In this document: positions 33,517 to 45,710 of the stretch, in pieces
How positions within the stretch are numbered: the stretch's first letter is position 1
Layout of the letters: each line of letters opens with the position of its first letter
Source: Benincasa hispida
Lineage: Eukaryota > Streptophyta > Magnoliopsida > Cucurbitales > Cucurbitaceae
Assembly (NCBI RefSeq): GCF_009727055.1
Contig: NC_052350.1
Location: forward strand, 33,318,172 to 33,382,171
DNA: 64,000 bases
Reading direction: 5' to 3'
The notes under the pieces: generated by a model
What the model was told of the DNA's origin: nothing
Seen by the model: only the letters and a program-made list of their open reading frames with translations
Database searches by the model: none
Program-made: the position numbers and the translations under genes

Positions 33517-33575
33517 CTGTAACTTGAAATTTTTATCTTTAAGCATGTGGACAAATATGCGTTACTACTTATAAT
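33517..33575 (-). repeat. Terminal fragment of Athila LTR family I
   Basis: TGTAACTTGAAATT onward matches the LTR end at 41333-41390. It is followed by unrelated chromovirus LTR sequence. Confidence 0.6.
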
Positions 33576-35400
33576 CACCCGAAGCCCTAGGACCTAGGTA
33601 AGGCTGTTACTAAAATAAATGCATGCAAGAATTTAAAACAACACTCAGTTATTTGAAATAAATGCTAAGTAAAAACAAGAGAAGTTCAAAAGACATTTAA
33701 TAAATGAAATTGAAAAAAAAATAATAGGGTACCCATAAATCATAAAGGTTAATAAGTGCCTATGAAAAACAATTCTTAATAATAAGTTTCAAACATCAAA
33801 ACTAAACATTAAGGGAAACATGAAAAGAACTCTAAATCTCATGATGCGGAAGCGTAAAAACTAGTCCCAGTGGCTCGATCACGAATTCCGCTATGCCATT
33901 GCTGGTGCATCTCTACCCTTACCTAAAACATCAACATAAGAAAGAATGAGTATGAAATACTCAATAAGTAACCCCACCACTGGGGTCAGGCTAGGCATCT
34001 ATGTCCTCTAGATACCCACATATGGCACATAAACACATGTAACATATAAGAGGCTGAGTCCTATCCTATTGTAGTTAAGTCTGCCCACAAAAATGGTGAA
34101 TCCTGAAGGAAACACAAAAACTGGTGAATCCCGAAGGGAACACAAAACTGGTGAATCCCGAAGGAAACACAAACTGGTGAATCCCGAAAGGAAACACAAA
34201 CTTGTGAATCCTGAAGGAAACACAAAACTGGTGAATCCCGAAGGAGACACAAACTGGTGAGCATCTAACTAATCAATGAGGATATTCACACAGTCCTAAC
34301 GTGCTAAGATTCAACATTGTACGGTTCTAAAGCATACATAAAAAACCTTAATACCATGGCTGCATCACATACCCATAATTCTTAACAACATATTATACAT
34401 CATCCATGTATAACTTATATCATAAATCCACAACATACAAGTATGCCTCAATGCCAGCAGATTAGACATCGACATATGAAAACACATACTATCACATACT
34501 AACGATCAAGCACTTAGGTGTGTATGTAAATAAATCAGAATTTGTGCCAGAACATACTTTGACTCAAGTCATACTGTCAATCAACATGCTAATATTTACC
34601 ATAACATACACTTATCATGATAGCATACAACTAGAGCCTGGCCCGTGGGCAGTTCCAGTGATAAGATTACTTACCTCGAAATCAAATTCTGATTTTTAAT
34701 CCAAGCTAATGATCTCCAACCAAAAACCCTTGAACTAAGTCCCCTAATATAGAACATAACACAAATTTTAAATTCTTGGAACCAAGATCCATACATACAA
34801 ATTAAATTTTTGGGATCACCAATGAACTTACCCAACGAAACTTGATCAACAACCACTCTAAAATCTCGACTCCAAAATCTCCTTCTAATAAAGTCTAATT
34901 CCAACGAACGACAACTTAAAACCTTCAAAATATGAATTAAATGATTATTTAATCCAATAATTAATGGGTGTCAAAAATCCTTCAAGAAATCCATCTCATA
35001 ACATTAACCTTACCTAAATCCAAGATCTGTTCAAAACCAAGAGTCGACGGCGGAAACTAGAGTTGAATGGCGGCCCCGATACAGAAACTCGAGCAGCCCA
35101 TTGGATAGATCTATGGTGGCGGACTAGCGGTGCGTAGGGCTGGACAAAGGAGTGGCACGCGACTGCGAACGGCGGCTCCTCCGGTTAGGGCTCGAAGCAG
35201 GCGGTGACGACTCGGATAGACGGATCCTCTTCGGCTGGGCGAGATCGATGCAACTCCGAACGGACGGACAGAGGAGGGTACGGGGGAGTCACACGGCACG
35301 GTCTATGGGGCTGACGAAGTTGGGTGATTGAGGCGCGGCGGAGCAATAGAGGTCGGGGAGTGAGGGAGAGCCGCGTAAAAGAGATTAAGGGGGCCTTTTT
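33576..35400 (-). repeat. Chromovirus-type LTR
   Basis: Contains a 27-bp minisatellite, a segment (33940-34010) homologous in reverse to 61050-61130, and a GC-rich stretch (35040-35390) typical of such LTR leaders. A 62-codon frame in the GC-rich part is not convincing. Confidence 0.55.
34094..34265 (-). repeat. 27-bp minisatellite, six and a half units
   Basis: Units beginning TGGTGAATCC start at 34094, 34122, 34149, 34175, 34202, 34229 and 34255 (26-28 bp apart). The unit is unrelated to the arrays at 14683 and 60788. Confidence 0.92.
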
Positions 35401-35760
35401 ATTTAAAGAAAAAAATAATAATAATAATAAAGGAAAATAGTATATTTTTAATTAAATTCCTTTCCTTAACCCACTTTATACTATTTAATCCCTTTCTTTT
35501 TCCAAAAAATAATTAATTCCTGCCATAACTTTTTAAATTGCATTTGAAAATTGAAAAGTTTGTGAATAAAATCAATGACAACACTTAAATTCTCGCATTC
35601 ATACTTAAATTCAGAATTCCAAACATGCCCTTCAACTAAGGACAAATACTGAAAGGGGAAAGTTTTACATTAATAATAATAAAAAAAAATTGCCTATACA
35701 ATAATCAAGAATTGATTAACTCATAAAGAATAAAAGAATTTAAAGAATACTTAATCGTCG
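35401..35760. other. AT-rich stretch, no gene seen
   Basis: Contains an ATA/ATT short repeat near 35410-35430 and A-rich text. It separates the LTR from the pseudogene to the right. Confidence 0.5.
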
Positions 35761-37971
35761 CATAGAAGGAAAAAATATAGGAGGATTATTGATGAGGGGT
35801 TGGCGGGCCTGGAGGCGGATTTTGAGGTGGTTGCCAGGAGGGGCTTTCTTCAAAATTTAGTGTTGTCGGACGTGTAGAGGCACCATCGAACCATGAAGAT
35901 ATGCGATGAGAAAGTTGAAGTACTCTTGATTACGCTCTGCCAATCATTCTCTGGTGCATATGGACTTATTCAATGTTGCGCTGCATGTTGAATCAGCGCC
36001 TCTCTTGATGTGGCAGCACTAACATTGAATATCATCAATCCGCTCCATTACCACTTCAAATCTTTTGTTGAAGAAGTGTTGTTATTGTTGGGAGAAGAGG
36101 GATCTCATTTCTGCTAACTCAGCAGCCATGGAGGTGATGGAGGGTTGTGCCTGCGATGTCTCGCCAGCTTCGTTTTAGGGTTGGGCAGAGGTGTCTTCAC
36201 CTAAATCATTTGGATCATCACTTGCGGCGGTGGAATGGTGGGTTGCGGTGATGATGCTGATGGTGAATATGGGGTTGCTGGGTAAACAGGTGAAGAGGTT
36301 GGGACAAAGAGGAGATTGGTAAAATGTTTGTGAAGAGGGGAAAAGGGTTGTGACTCGGAGGGCTTGAAGGTCGAATAACTAAGGGAAGAGGGTCCATAGG
36401 TACTAGATCTTGCATTGGTGACTCCAGGACCTTCTCTTTTCCCTTGTCTTCTCTTCGTTGTCTCTTGGGCCTTGGTTCTTGTGGCGCATTCAAATTGATC
36501 ACAATTCTTTTTGCTGGCAGCTCGGGGCAATGCAAGAGTCTTTGAGGAGCAGCCTCAAAATTTTGATGTTGATGAGGCTGTGGACTTCTAGCATGGGCTC
36601 CTCATCAATGCCTATGCCCATAGACAGACATAGACTTAAAACGATCCACGGGAAGATGTACTGCCCCCGAATATGCCCCATTAATGCTCTGATCTGCCTT
36701 GCGATCAACCGCCCTATGTCGATAGGAATGCTGCGAACAACGCAGTATGCGGCCATGACCCGATCCCTTAATACCATTCTGTCGTGCGTTGTTGGGATCA
36801 ACCATTTCTTGACCAAGTAAACCTAGAGTCGTCCCTCCGGTAGCAAGGCCTTGGACTCTAAAGTGCAGATGCCTTTGAGTGAGACCGACCACTTCGTGCC
36901 CAGTTGCGTTAATACCCTCAATGCATCATCCATCTATTCCTCTGTGGGATCATCAATAATCTTGTTCCCTGGTGCATCAGGGTTGTCCCTCCTCTGATAA
37001 ATTTCATTGATGTCCCTTGCGCTGAAGGATACTTCCTTTAAAGGTCACCGCATCCCTGTTTCCATGAAGACGCCCATGATAGAAGCTTCGCACTACCTGA
37101 GGCACGATGATGGATGGGCACGAGCAGAACGTGTCCTACCCATGTTCCAAAATTACGCTCGTGATAAGGTCAGGTAGTGGATTTGGCATAGGAAAGAAGC
37201 TCATCTCGATCAACATATCATCATTCTCCTTTTTTTTTATGAACGCTTCCTCACCAGTGCGGGTTCTCTGCTTTCTGCGATCGCCTTGCCTTTTGCCAAC
37301 ACAAGGTGGGCTGCTTGTCTTTCTTTCTTTTCCCGCTCCTTGCGCTGTTCTTCTATCTCGCGCTCTGTGAGTTCTTTTCCTTTCTTCTTGTATAAGCGCC
37401 GCTTATTGGCTTCGCGCTTTTTCCTTTTCTCTTCCTCCAATAATCTGTCATCTTCTTCTTTCTTCCTCCTCCCTTCTTCTTCTTCTTCTCTTTCTTCTCT
37501 TGCAAATTCTTCTTCAATTTGCTCAGAGGCCAGCAACAGACGTTGTTCCTCCTCGCGCTTTCGTATCCCTTCAAGTCTGGCAAGCTCATTGTTGATTCGT
37601 ATTTCTTCAAACTTCAATCTTAATCTTTTATTCCCCTCTGCGATGATGAGCTTGCCCCTCTCCATCTTTTCATACTTCTCCTCTTCTTCTTTCTTTTTCT
37701 CTCTTTCTCTTCCAATGCCAAAACTAATCTCTGAGGGTCAATAGTGGACCCTTGCGGTGCATTTTCCCTACGACGCCGCATTAAGGGGGTTCCCTTTGCT
37801 TCTTCTCCTTCATCGGTCGCAACCATTTGCGTTGTTTCGGGTTGCGCTGGTTCCATCAATTGTGCCTTTTCCCCTTATCCTCCCTTATGGAGGTTGATTC
37901 TCCGTCTATCTCCGGGCTCGCAGCCCTCTACCTCGCTTCCTCTTCCTTTCTCAGGCGTCTCTCTCTTAGGG

Positions 37972-38009
37972 CTGTCTCTTATACACATCTAGATGTGTAT
38001 AAGAGACAG
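37972..38009. other. Nextera junction adapter
   Basis: Perfect 38-nt palindrome. On the plus strand it again yields VSYTHLDVYKRQ. Confidence 0.97.
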
Positions 38010-38045
38010 CCTTTTCCCGTTTCTTCATCAGTCGCCATTGCCTCC

Positions 38046-38235
38046 GCCACCACTACTCCATCCGCTACCACCATCGTCTCCTCCTCCATAGGCAATGGTT
38101 GATTTACAACCCCAGCCTCAAGCCTGTCTCTTATACACATCTAGATGTGTATAAGAGACAGCCACTACTCCATCCGCTACCACCACCGTCTCCTCCTCCG
38201 TAGGCAGTGGTTGATTTACAACCCCAGCCTCAGGC
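38046..38235. repeat. Artefactual duplication between adapters
   Basis: CCACTACTCCATCCGCTACC through GCCTCAAGC occurs at about 38050-38123 and again at 38162-38235 with four differences, each copy ending at an adapter. It probably represents two alleles or paralogues strung together. Confidence 0.85.
38124..38161. other. Nextera junction adapter
   Basis: Perfect 38-nt palindrome between the two duplicated copies. Confidence 0.97.
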
Positions 38236-38273
38236 CTGTCTCTTATACACATCTAGATGTGTATAAGAGACAG
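38236..38273. other. Nextera junction adapter
   Basis: Perfect 38-nt palindrome after the second duplicated copy. Confidence 0.97.
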
Positions 38274-38739
38274 GTCTAGGGCTGTTGATTTACATCCCCA
38301 GCCTTGAACAGTCCACCTCCTAGCTCCAAGGTACTCAGAATATTGCCAAACACTTCCGTAATGTCACGTCTCTTCCTTTCACTCTCAGTCGAGGCGGTAG
38401 GTGTTAGAACAGGAATGCTCTCAGTGCTTCCTTTTATTTTGAACAGAGAAGGCCTAACGGCCAGAGGGTTTCTCCGGACTCTCCTGGTGAGTCTAGGGAT
38501 GGTGAGGGCTTAGGCGGCAAGTCTGCGACTGGCAGCCAAAAATGTTGCCTCTCGCATGGCTACTTGGTCAGGGGTGGATGGTGAAGCAGATTGGTTGGGA
38601 GTTTGATCAGCCATGGATACGAACTTGGGAGGACTAGTAACACGCTGAAATGCTAGGGAAGAAGAAAGGTCTAGATGCAAGGCGCTAGGGTTTCAAATTT
38701 TCAAAATGAGGTAAAGTTTCACAACGAGGGAAGGGGCTC

Positions 38740-38747
38740 TATTTATA
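38740..38747 (-). promoter_or_regulatory. TATA box of the transposon-protein pseudogene
   Basis: Minus strand CCTATAAATAGAGCCCC, 126 bases before the start codon, with an AAACCCTAGCGCC leader between. This looks like a self-standing promoter and not an LTR one. Confidence 0.6.
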
Positions 38748-39679
38748 GGTTGGGTCGCAGTAGGCCCAACGCGATTTTTGCGGCGACAGGACTCGAGCAG
38801 CTCAAAAGGTGTGTCGTTCCACTTCTCTTATTTATGGAATTTTAGATAAAGTTGTCCTTTCGTCTACCAAATCATAATTTCTTGGGAATACGAAACGATT
38901 GGACTTCACTCAAATTACAAAAGGAATTTTCTTTAATATTTTATTCGAATGGATGCAAGATAAATATTAACACATTGTGCTAACCAATCCAAATGCCTTT
39001 TCGCTGAGGATGGGCAACAACGCATATATCCCCGCAGCACACCCCTTAACCAAACGCATTTATGGAGGATACCTCAACATAGTGCATGTAGCTAAGGACG
39101 GGCAAAAGACATATATGAGCGCAACATACCCTTCAACTCAATATAGTTGAGTTAGGTGAACGCAAAGTATCTCTTATTAGTTTGAGATGCGTTCATTATC
39201 GCCTTACATAGTTGTTGTTAATCGTGTCATTATTTTTATTTTATTTTTATTATTTTTTCATCAACGCAAGTTGTTATGACTTGCGACACTAAATTTTCTC
39301 TTTATTACTCAATCATTCACCATTTAAAGCTCAACACATGAATTACATAAAAACTCAAAGAATTAAAGACGAGACAGCATTAAATGCAAAGAAATAAATG
39401 AGGATATAAATTCATGAAGTCAAGAATGAATTAAATGCAGAATCAAAGACAAAATTTAGAATTCAAATAAACAGAAATTTAAGAAAGCATTAAACATAGT
39501 ATTGAGATATGGACCGAAAATTGTGTTGTCATGAATGATCGCAATCCACATCTTCGCAGGTGATCAGACGTGCCTGCCCAATGTCCTAAAGACATTACTC
39601 CTTTCCTGTAGATCTCGGGGCTTCTAAATTGCTGGGCAACATTCCTGGTGCTCGACTTCTCAAGTCAGAGTCCAGCTGG
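38748..39679. other. Non-coding retroelement sequence, no gene seen
   Basis: Contains a degenerate duplication, GGATGGGCAACAACGCATAT at 39008 and a similar GGACGGGCAAAAGACATAT near 39096, recalling the motif pairs in Athila 3' regions. An A/T-rich stretch follows to the gap. Confidence 0.4.
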
Positions 39680-40609
39680 NNNNNNNNNNNNNNNNNNNNN
39701 NNNNNNNNNNNNNNNNNNNNNNNNNNNNNNNNNNNNNNNNNNNNNNNNNNNNNNNNNNNNNNNNNNNNNNNNNNNNNNNNNNNNNNNNNNNNNNNNNNNN
39801 NNNNNNNNNNNNNNNNNNNNNNNNNNNNNNNNNNNNNNNNNNNNNNNNNNNNNNNNNNNNNNNNNNNNNNNNNNNNNNNNNNNNNNNNNNNNNNNNNNNN
39901 NNNNNNNNNNNNNNNNNNNNNNNNNNNNNNNNNNNNNNNNNNNNNNNNNNNNNNNNNNNNNNNNNNNNNNNNNNNNNNNNNNNNNNNNNNNNNNNNNNNN
40001 NNNNNNNNNNNNNNNNNNNNNNNNNNNNNNNNNNNNNNNNNNNNNNNNNNNNNNNNNNNNNNNNNNNNNNNNNNNNNNNNNNNNNNNNNNNNNNNNNNNN
40101 NNNNNNNNNNNNNNNNNNNNNNNNNNNNNNNNNNNNNNNNNNNNNNNNNNNNNNNNNNNNNNNNNNNNNNNNNNNNNNNNNNNNNNNNNNNNNNNNNNNN
40201 NNNNNNNNNNNNNNNNNNNNNNNNNNNNNNNNNNNNNNNNNNNNNNNNNNNNNNNNNNNNNNNNNNNNNNNNNNNNNNNNNNNNNNNNNNNNNNNNNNNN
40301 NNNNNNNNNNNNNNNNNNNNNNNNNNNNNNNNNNNNNNNNNNNNNNNNNNNNNNNNNNNNNNNNNNNNNNNNNNNNNNNNNNNNNNNNNNNNNNNNNNNN
40401 NNNNNNNNNNNNNNNNNNNNNNNNNNNNNNNNNNNNNNNNNNNNNNNNNNNNNNNNNNNNNNNNNNNNNNNNNNNNNNNNNNNNNNNNNNNNNNNNNNNN
40501 NNNNNNNNNNNNNNNNNNNNNNNNNNNNNNNNNNNNNNNNNNNNNNNNNNNNNNNNNNNNNNNNNNNNNNNNNNNNNNNNNNNNNNNNNNNNNNNNNNNN
40601 NNNNNNNNN
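39680..40609. other. Assembly gap of 930 N
   Basis: Lies within or beside Athila gag. The gag frame enters it from the right at NFEQM. Confidence 0.95.
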
Positions 40610-41212
40610 CATCTGCTCGAAGTTCAGCACATCCTTTCGTTGCCTTGCATTGACGGCAGGTGGGAAGAACTTCTTCATGAACCGTTCCACCAGTTGGTCC
40701 CATGAAGTGATCTCATTTGGCTCCAGTAAGCGAGCCCACCTCTCAGCCTCGTCACTCAAGGTGTAAGGGAACAGATATAGTCTTATACTCTCTAGGGTTA
40801 TGCCAGGTAAGGAAAAGTTGTCGCACATTTCGACAAAGCTCATCAAATGGGCGTGTAGGTCTTCACCTTGCAGACCCCAGAACTGCCCGGCATTTTGAAT
40901 CATTTGCAGCATGACCGGCTTAATCTCGAACCACGCGTTCTTCTCCACAGTAGCACCCAAGATTCCAGGAAAAAAATCATACAAATTGGGTGTCACATAA
41001 TTCCTCATCAGGATGTTGCTATCAGCAGCAAGGAAAACAGGATCCTGTGCTAGTCGAACAGCCTCTTGATTCTCAACCGGTACTACATTATCATTGTTGT
41101 CAGCCATGTTTGCAGCCTTCTTTTGCCCAATTCGGTTCTGACGTGCCCTTGCGCGAAAAGTACGCTCGATCTTAGGGTCAGCTTCGAATTTTGGTTCAAC
41201 ACCAAGACTCAT
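40610..41212 (-). pseudogene. Athila gag, N-terminal half (rest in gap)
   Basis: The start at 41210-41212 gives MSLGVEPKFEADPKIERTF. The open frame runs about 200 codons to the gap without a stop: FQ-like MLQMIQNAGQFWGLQGEDL, RLYLFPYTLSDEAERWARLL and WDQLVERFMKKFFPPAVNA. It is strongly similar to gag at 11158-11787 and better preserved in this part. It lies about 100 bases after the PBS. I call it a pseudogene because the rest of the element is not seen; the visible part is intact. Confidence 0.75.
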
Positions 41213-41309
41213 AAACTGTCAGGTTGCTCTCCGCGTTGAACAGCCAGTACAATGAGATCTGTACGACAAAATATCAAAAACACACTCACCCAATAAATCG
41301 TTAACCAAT

Positions 41310-41326
41310 CCCTGGCAACGATGCCA
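41310..41326 (-). other. Primer-binding site, tRNA-Asp type
   Basis: Minus strand TGGCATCGTTGCCAGGG, seven bases after the LTR end at 41333. Confidence 0.75.
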
Positions 41327-42577
41327 TAAACTTGTAACTTAAAATTTATATCTTTAAGCATGTGGACAAATATGCGGTACTACTTCTAGATATGCGTTAC
41401 TTATGAATATTCTTGTAGTATGCCTTGCGTTGTCACAAGTTTCCTTACATTAGAACCAAGTGTAATTCCACTGCAAGTTTCTCGGTGTGATCCGAGGTCG
41501 AAACAGGGACTGTTTGACGTTATTGTGGTATGTTCATGGTATATGCGACTAGGTTTTTCAATCTTTAAAGAGTGTTTTGTACAAGTACATAAAATTGCGG
41601 TAAAGTAAAGGAACGCAGTAAAAATGCGATAATAAAATAAGTACAGTAAACCTAAGCTAAATGATACAAGATACAGGCTTCATGATACAAGATGCTGGGG
41701 TCCAGGCTGGCTGTGAAGGTTATGCAAAGAACATGGAATGCAGTGGCAAGTCTTATGTACAAATAAAAAGAGAAGGATAACTAATATACATAGCGCAAGT
41801 TTCTTAATTGCGTTGAAGTTACAAGTACGTTTCCGCTTTTCTCTTGATGTACACCTTTCAGTGATCGACCGCGCTATCACATGTCTGTGGTGAATTAGAG
41901 ACGAACGTAATGAACGCAAGGTTGCTTCCATGTCTGGAAGTACTACTCGCTTTAGTTAACGCATTCTTCTAACCTTCTCTCAATAGATCAGAATGACATC
42001 TTCACTTCTGCTCTCATAAGTGAAGATGTAGTCTAGCATGCTTAAGCTAAACGCAGTTATCTCTTTAACACAAGTTAAGTACTCGTTTAATTCATATTAA
42101 CTACCAGGGGATTAAGAAGACATCATGGAGAAAGTGATTCACGGAGGAACGGAAGTAGACAGAAAATGGAATATGAAAGCAATCAAAACATTTAATATAT
42201 CTATTAAGCGTTTGATACATGGTGTGTAAATAAAAAGATAAAGAAGGTGAAATACAATGATGAAAAGAGATAGAACAGATACAAACAAGCGTCAACGGCT
42301 TGGCACCAATTCTGGTGGAGATCTGCTTGCCGGATTGGATGGATCAGATGGATGGATGAGCTTCCCTCTCAGGCTTGCTTAACTGGTAGCAAGGTTCTCA
42401 ACATAGAGCTTCTTGGCAGGTATTCGGTAGAATAGAACTGAGACTCACCTCTCGGCCTTGTCTCGTCTTCTTCCCGAATTTCTTCAGTTAAGCATCCAGC
42501 TCAGCCTTTTCTCTCAACACGTTAGCAGCAATTAGCCTCGTATCCAGTAGCATAAGTTTTCTCTGAAATCTATGGGG

Positions 42578-42585
42578 TATTTATA
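42578..42585 (-). promoter_or_regulatory. LTR TATA box
   Basis: TATAAATA on the minus strand, at the same place as 448-455. Confidence 0.6.
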
Positions 42586-43097
42586 GGTGAGGATCTTTGA
42601 CTCCGACCTTGTGGTCCCCACTTGTTGTTATGGAAATTTCGAAGATGGAGGGATATTATGCCTTCTGTTATGCAATCAGACCGTCAATTCTGCACAACCG
42701 TTAATTGTACACGTGTCTCCATTCTCCGCTTTTGCATTGCTCAGCTACATCTTTCGATCGTGTGTTCGCATGCGATGTTTTTTTTACTACCGCGTGCGGT
42801 TGAAAGTCAGCTCTGGATCGACTATCGCATTACGCCGTCATTGTGTTAATCGTCTCTTCATTGTTGATTGACAGGCGCATTGCGACACAAATACGTTGAT
42901 CAGTTCTTCTTGAGCCTTGAGCGCAAGCGGTGACTTGATTTCCTGCAAAACAGAGTAAAATCTCCTTTTCATCCATCTTAAAGATGTTAGTGGGTGTAAT
43001 TGCGATAATTCATAATTATTGTATTTCGAAGCTAATTTTCATACAATTGACGCATACTTATTCTCTTTTGGCCGCAATATCTAGATAAGACAGTCTA

Positions 43098-43124
43098 AAT
43101 AACTTGTATTTCTACAAGTTATCA
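43098..43124 (-). other. LTR-terminal hairpin with GAAA loop
   Basis: Arms GATAACTTGTA and TACAAGTTATT pair at all 11 positions (one G-T) around GAAA. Confidence 0.75.
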
Positions 43125-43517
43125 CATACCACCATATCCTACTTTTGGAAGCATGCGATGTGACCGCATACTATCATATCCTATCTATAGGGTGCATGCG
43201 TTGTGTAATAGCAAACGGAGCTTATTCCTAAGTCTCTATTCTTGCTTATGTGATCGAATCTGACTCTATTCTTGCTTATATGATCCAATCTGACTCTCCC
43301 AAGCCTAGATTTGGTTTTTAGACTACTCTCCCAACTATGCCTAAATGATGAATGATGCGCTCATAAGACAAGGTAATCACATAAAGCATGATTGACATAA
43401 GATTATTCCTATCCCTAGGAACACTGCTTACTTTGCTTAATGCGTTCAACTACTTACCCTCTCGGATAGTTAGTCGCTGCTAATTTTGCTTATAGACAAG
43501 GACTCGTTGCAACCAAC
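43125..43517 (-). repeat. Athila LTR family II fragment
   Basis: Resembles 47860-48230 in reverse (CTCCCAAGCCTAGATT, TACCCTCTCGGATAGTTAG). Both ends are truncated. Confidence 0.6.
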
Positions 43518-44180
43518 TTGAGTACGGGGACATTCGAGGACCCGTTGACTTATAATTCGGAAAAGCCTAAGAAAATGAACCCCGAAGTTGCGTCCACCCT
43601 CAAGCCTTCAGAACATGAGACAGAAGAAGTCCAGCTACCACCAGCTCCGCAAAGATTGAATGAAAAACAAAATGATGAAGAAAAGATCGCAATAGTGGCC
43701 GCAACGCAAAATGCTATGATCCCACCAAAAATGGGCGGCCCAGGAATCTTCACGATACCATGCTCCATTGGAGGGATCTATAGTGGCCAAGCACTATGTG
43801 ACCTTGGGGTGAGTATAAACATAATGCCACTATCAATCTTCAAATGATTGAGTATTGGTACACTCACACCCACAACAAAAACTCTCCTACTTGTGGACAA
43901 ATCCCGAATACATCCTGAAGGAGAGCTGAAAAATGCAGCAATCTGAATTGATAAATTCATCTTGCCGGCAGACTTCCTCATTTTGGATTATAAAGCGGAC
44001 GAAGATGCGGCTATCATATTGGGACAACTATTCCTTTCGACTGGTCGCGCTCAAATTGATGTGCGCAAGGAGGAGATCGTAATGAACATTCATGGGGAAA
44101 AGCTACGGATTAAGGTGAGTAATAGAATTCCCAGAGGACAAAGAAAAGAGGGAAAAAGCCACCAATGAGACATAATATAA
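43518..44180 (+). pseudogene. Athila protease region, plus strand
   Basis: Linker EDPLTYNSEKPKKMNPE, then PGIFTIPCSIGGIYSGQALC and DLGVSINIMPLSIFK, where DLGV is close to the family motif. A stop follows at once at 43845-43847. Homology continues: GELKNAA, a stop near 43944, then LPADFLILDYKADEDAAIIL, RAQIDVRKEEIVMNI and GEKLRIKV to about 44165. It is the opposite-strand counterpart of 8575-9290. No gag or reverse transcriptase accompanies it. Confidence 0.8.
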
Positions 44181-45670
44181 CCCACTTGGAGAATAGCCCT
44201 GCGTACTATATAGATCGAATACCTCATCAGGGATCGTAGACTCTGTTTGTAATATGTCCTTTTGCTTGACATTAATTAATTCATGAACTTTCAAGCATCT
44301 TAATGTTGTTTCTATTATCGCATATGCTTATTTCTGATTTCTTAAACATAAAAAGCAAAAAAAATGGGGGGTGTGACGATTGCGATATACTGACTTTGTT
44401 TTTTGTTTAAAATACATTTGATCGCTTTCCGTCTGAGTTTTTCATGCAACGATCGAGGCGAAACTTTAGAGGCATAAGAGAAAGATGTTACTTATGTCGC
44501 ACGCAACCATTAGTTTAGAGAATAGTCGTTCCTTGCAACGGAGAAGAGAGTCGCCAAATAATAGCAACACACAACTGTGGCGACAACGCAAATTTGGGGT
44601 TTTATTCTTCCTAATCTTTATTTCAAAATTTTGTGCCAACTAGGCTATCCACTTTATGTTTTCAAAAAGTTTTGATCACTGGCATCGCCTCTTTGATCTA
44701 CGCAATCATTTGACATAAGATAAATTAAAAGATCGCCGCATGGTTAGTCTTTGCCAAGTATGTATTTAAATCAATGATAATGAACGCATGTCTTCTTATT
44801 TTTCGTATATATACTAGAACCAATCTAATCTTAGTATAAAGTCACCTCATGAAACATTTCGAGAAGTTAGAGGGTTTGCCTAGCTTTTTCAAAACCTCTC
44901 TTTATCAAGCTTCCTACGTAACATACTCACGATACTTTATTCAATATTTTGGCAATGGGAGCATGTGCCTGCAAATTTTACAATTTGGGAGATAGGTAAT
45001 TTATTTCTACCGTGGCCTTATTTAGTAGAATAATTATTATATAATATTTGGTTAGATAACAACTCCACTGTCAACGCATGGGAAACATCCAATGTTGTAT
45101 AAGATTAATGTTATGGAAGGCAGCTTACCCGTAGTTTGGAGTGCTGCAACTGACACCAGTGGGGAAAGCCAATAATACGAAATAAGTCCCAGGATCAACA
45201 CATAAATGAATATGAACCGGCAACACGCTAGACCAAGAAGGTAAATGATTTATGTTTTTAAGAAAAGACACAGTTGCTTGTAAGGTTGGAGATGCCCGCA
45301 TTATATCAGCGTGTGGGCAACCAAAATGACCGCGGAAGGCAAGGCGCTTGGATTAGCGCAAGGTCAGAAAAAGAAAAAAAATAACAAGTCAAGAAATATG
45401 CAAGGATAAAAATCATTTGACACCCCGGTGGAAAAGTTTTCTTTTTGAAATAAATCATGCGATGTCCCGGAAGTTAGTAAAGTCCTTTTGAAGTTTAAGC
45501 ATGTCGTCCCTAGGTCTTAGAAATATTTTTAGAGGAGACTTGAATAAGACTTGAGGAAATTTTGGTGTATAGGATTGGAATGAAGTATCCTTGAGAAATC
45601 TAGGAAAAAAGAATTGCGGTCGACTTGCTAAAGGAAATCTTTGACTTATGCTTGAGGACAAGCATTGTTT
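44181..45670 (+). other. Athila 3' non-coding internal region
   Basis: No gene. It carries an AAATTTGGGGTTTT tract near 44590, a cgtgtgggcaaccaaaatgacc motif (45308) recalling the pair at 7233, and CTTGAGGACAAGC just before the polypurine tract. It connects the protease remnant with the LTR at 45684. Confidence 0.6.
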
Positions 45671-45683
45671 AAATTTGAGAGTG
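45671..45683 (+). other. Polypurine tract
   Basis: AAATTTGAGAGTG directly before TGATAACGGG. Counterpart of 3395-3407. Confidence 0.7.
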
Positions 45684-45710
45684 TGATAACGGGCAGAAAT
45701 GCACGTTATT
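45684..45710 (+). other. LTR-terminal hairpin with GAAA loop
   Basis: Arms GATAACGGGCA and TGCACGTTATT pair with one mismatch around GAAA. Confidence 0.65.

Larger units (their letters stand above)
35761..38614 (-). pseudogene. Plant transposon-protein (PF20167-like) pseudogene
   Basis: A start codon at 38612-38614 opens MADQTPNQSASPSTPDQVA, 126 bases downstream of a TATA box. The frame meets a stop near 38511 and further stops at about 38285 and 37880. A Glu/Lys/Arg-rich coiled coil (37237-37665) follows a frame change near 37700. Then comes a domain with VVGLTQRHLHF, KWLIPTTHDRMVLRDRVMAAYCVVRSI and IDIGRLIARQIRALMGHIRG, which I recognise as the putative plant transposon protein domain of Athila-like elements. 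The end, near 36130-35990 after several stops, has ELAEMRSLFSQQ and a helical tail. Breaks are partly genomic and partly caused by three adapters. Cellular role unknown. The minus-strand Athila gag beyond the gap could belong to the same element. Confidence 0.6.
41333..43124 (-). repeat. Athila LTR family I, complete 5' LTR
   Basis: From TGATAACTTG at 43124 to GTTACA at 41333, about 1.79 kb. TATA at 42578, conserved block at 41415-41515. It is the reference copy for the partial LTRs at 1-995 and 11910-12620. Confidence 0.85.

Noticed and set aside
34094..34265. CRISPR-like array
   Set aside because: Units are contiguous 27-bp tandem repeats without unique spacers, in a plant LTR.
35111..35299. 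GC-rich frame as a possible host exon
   Set aside because: It lies in an LTR leader, with Ser/Pro/Arg composition and no splice context or domain.
37237..37665. Independent Glu/Arg-rich protein gene
   Set aside because: It is a frame-shifted part of the larger minus-strand pseudogene; the opposite-strand frame at 37286-37744 is its shadow.
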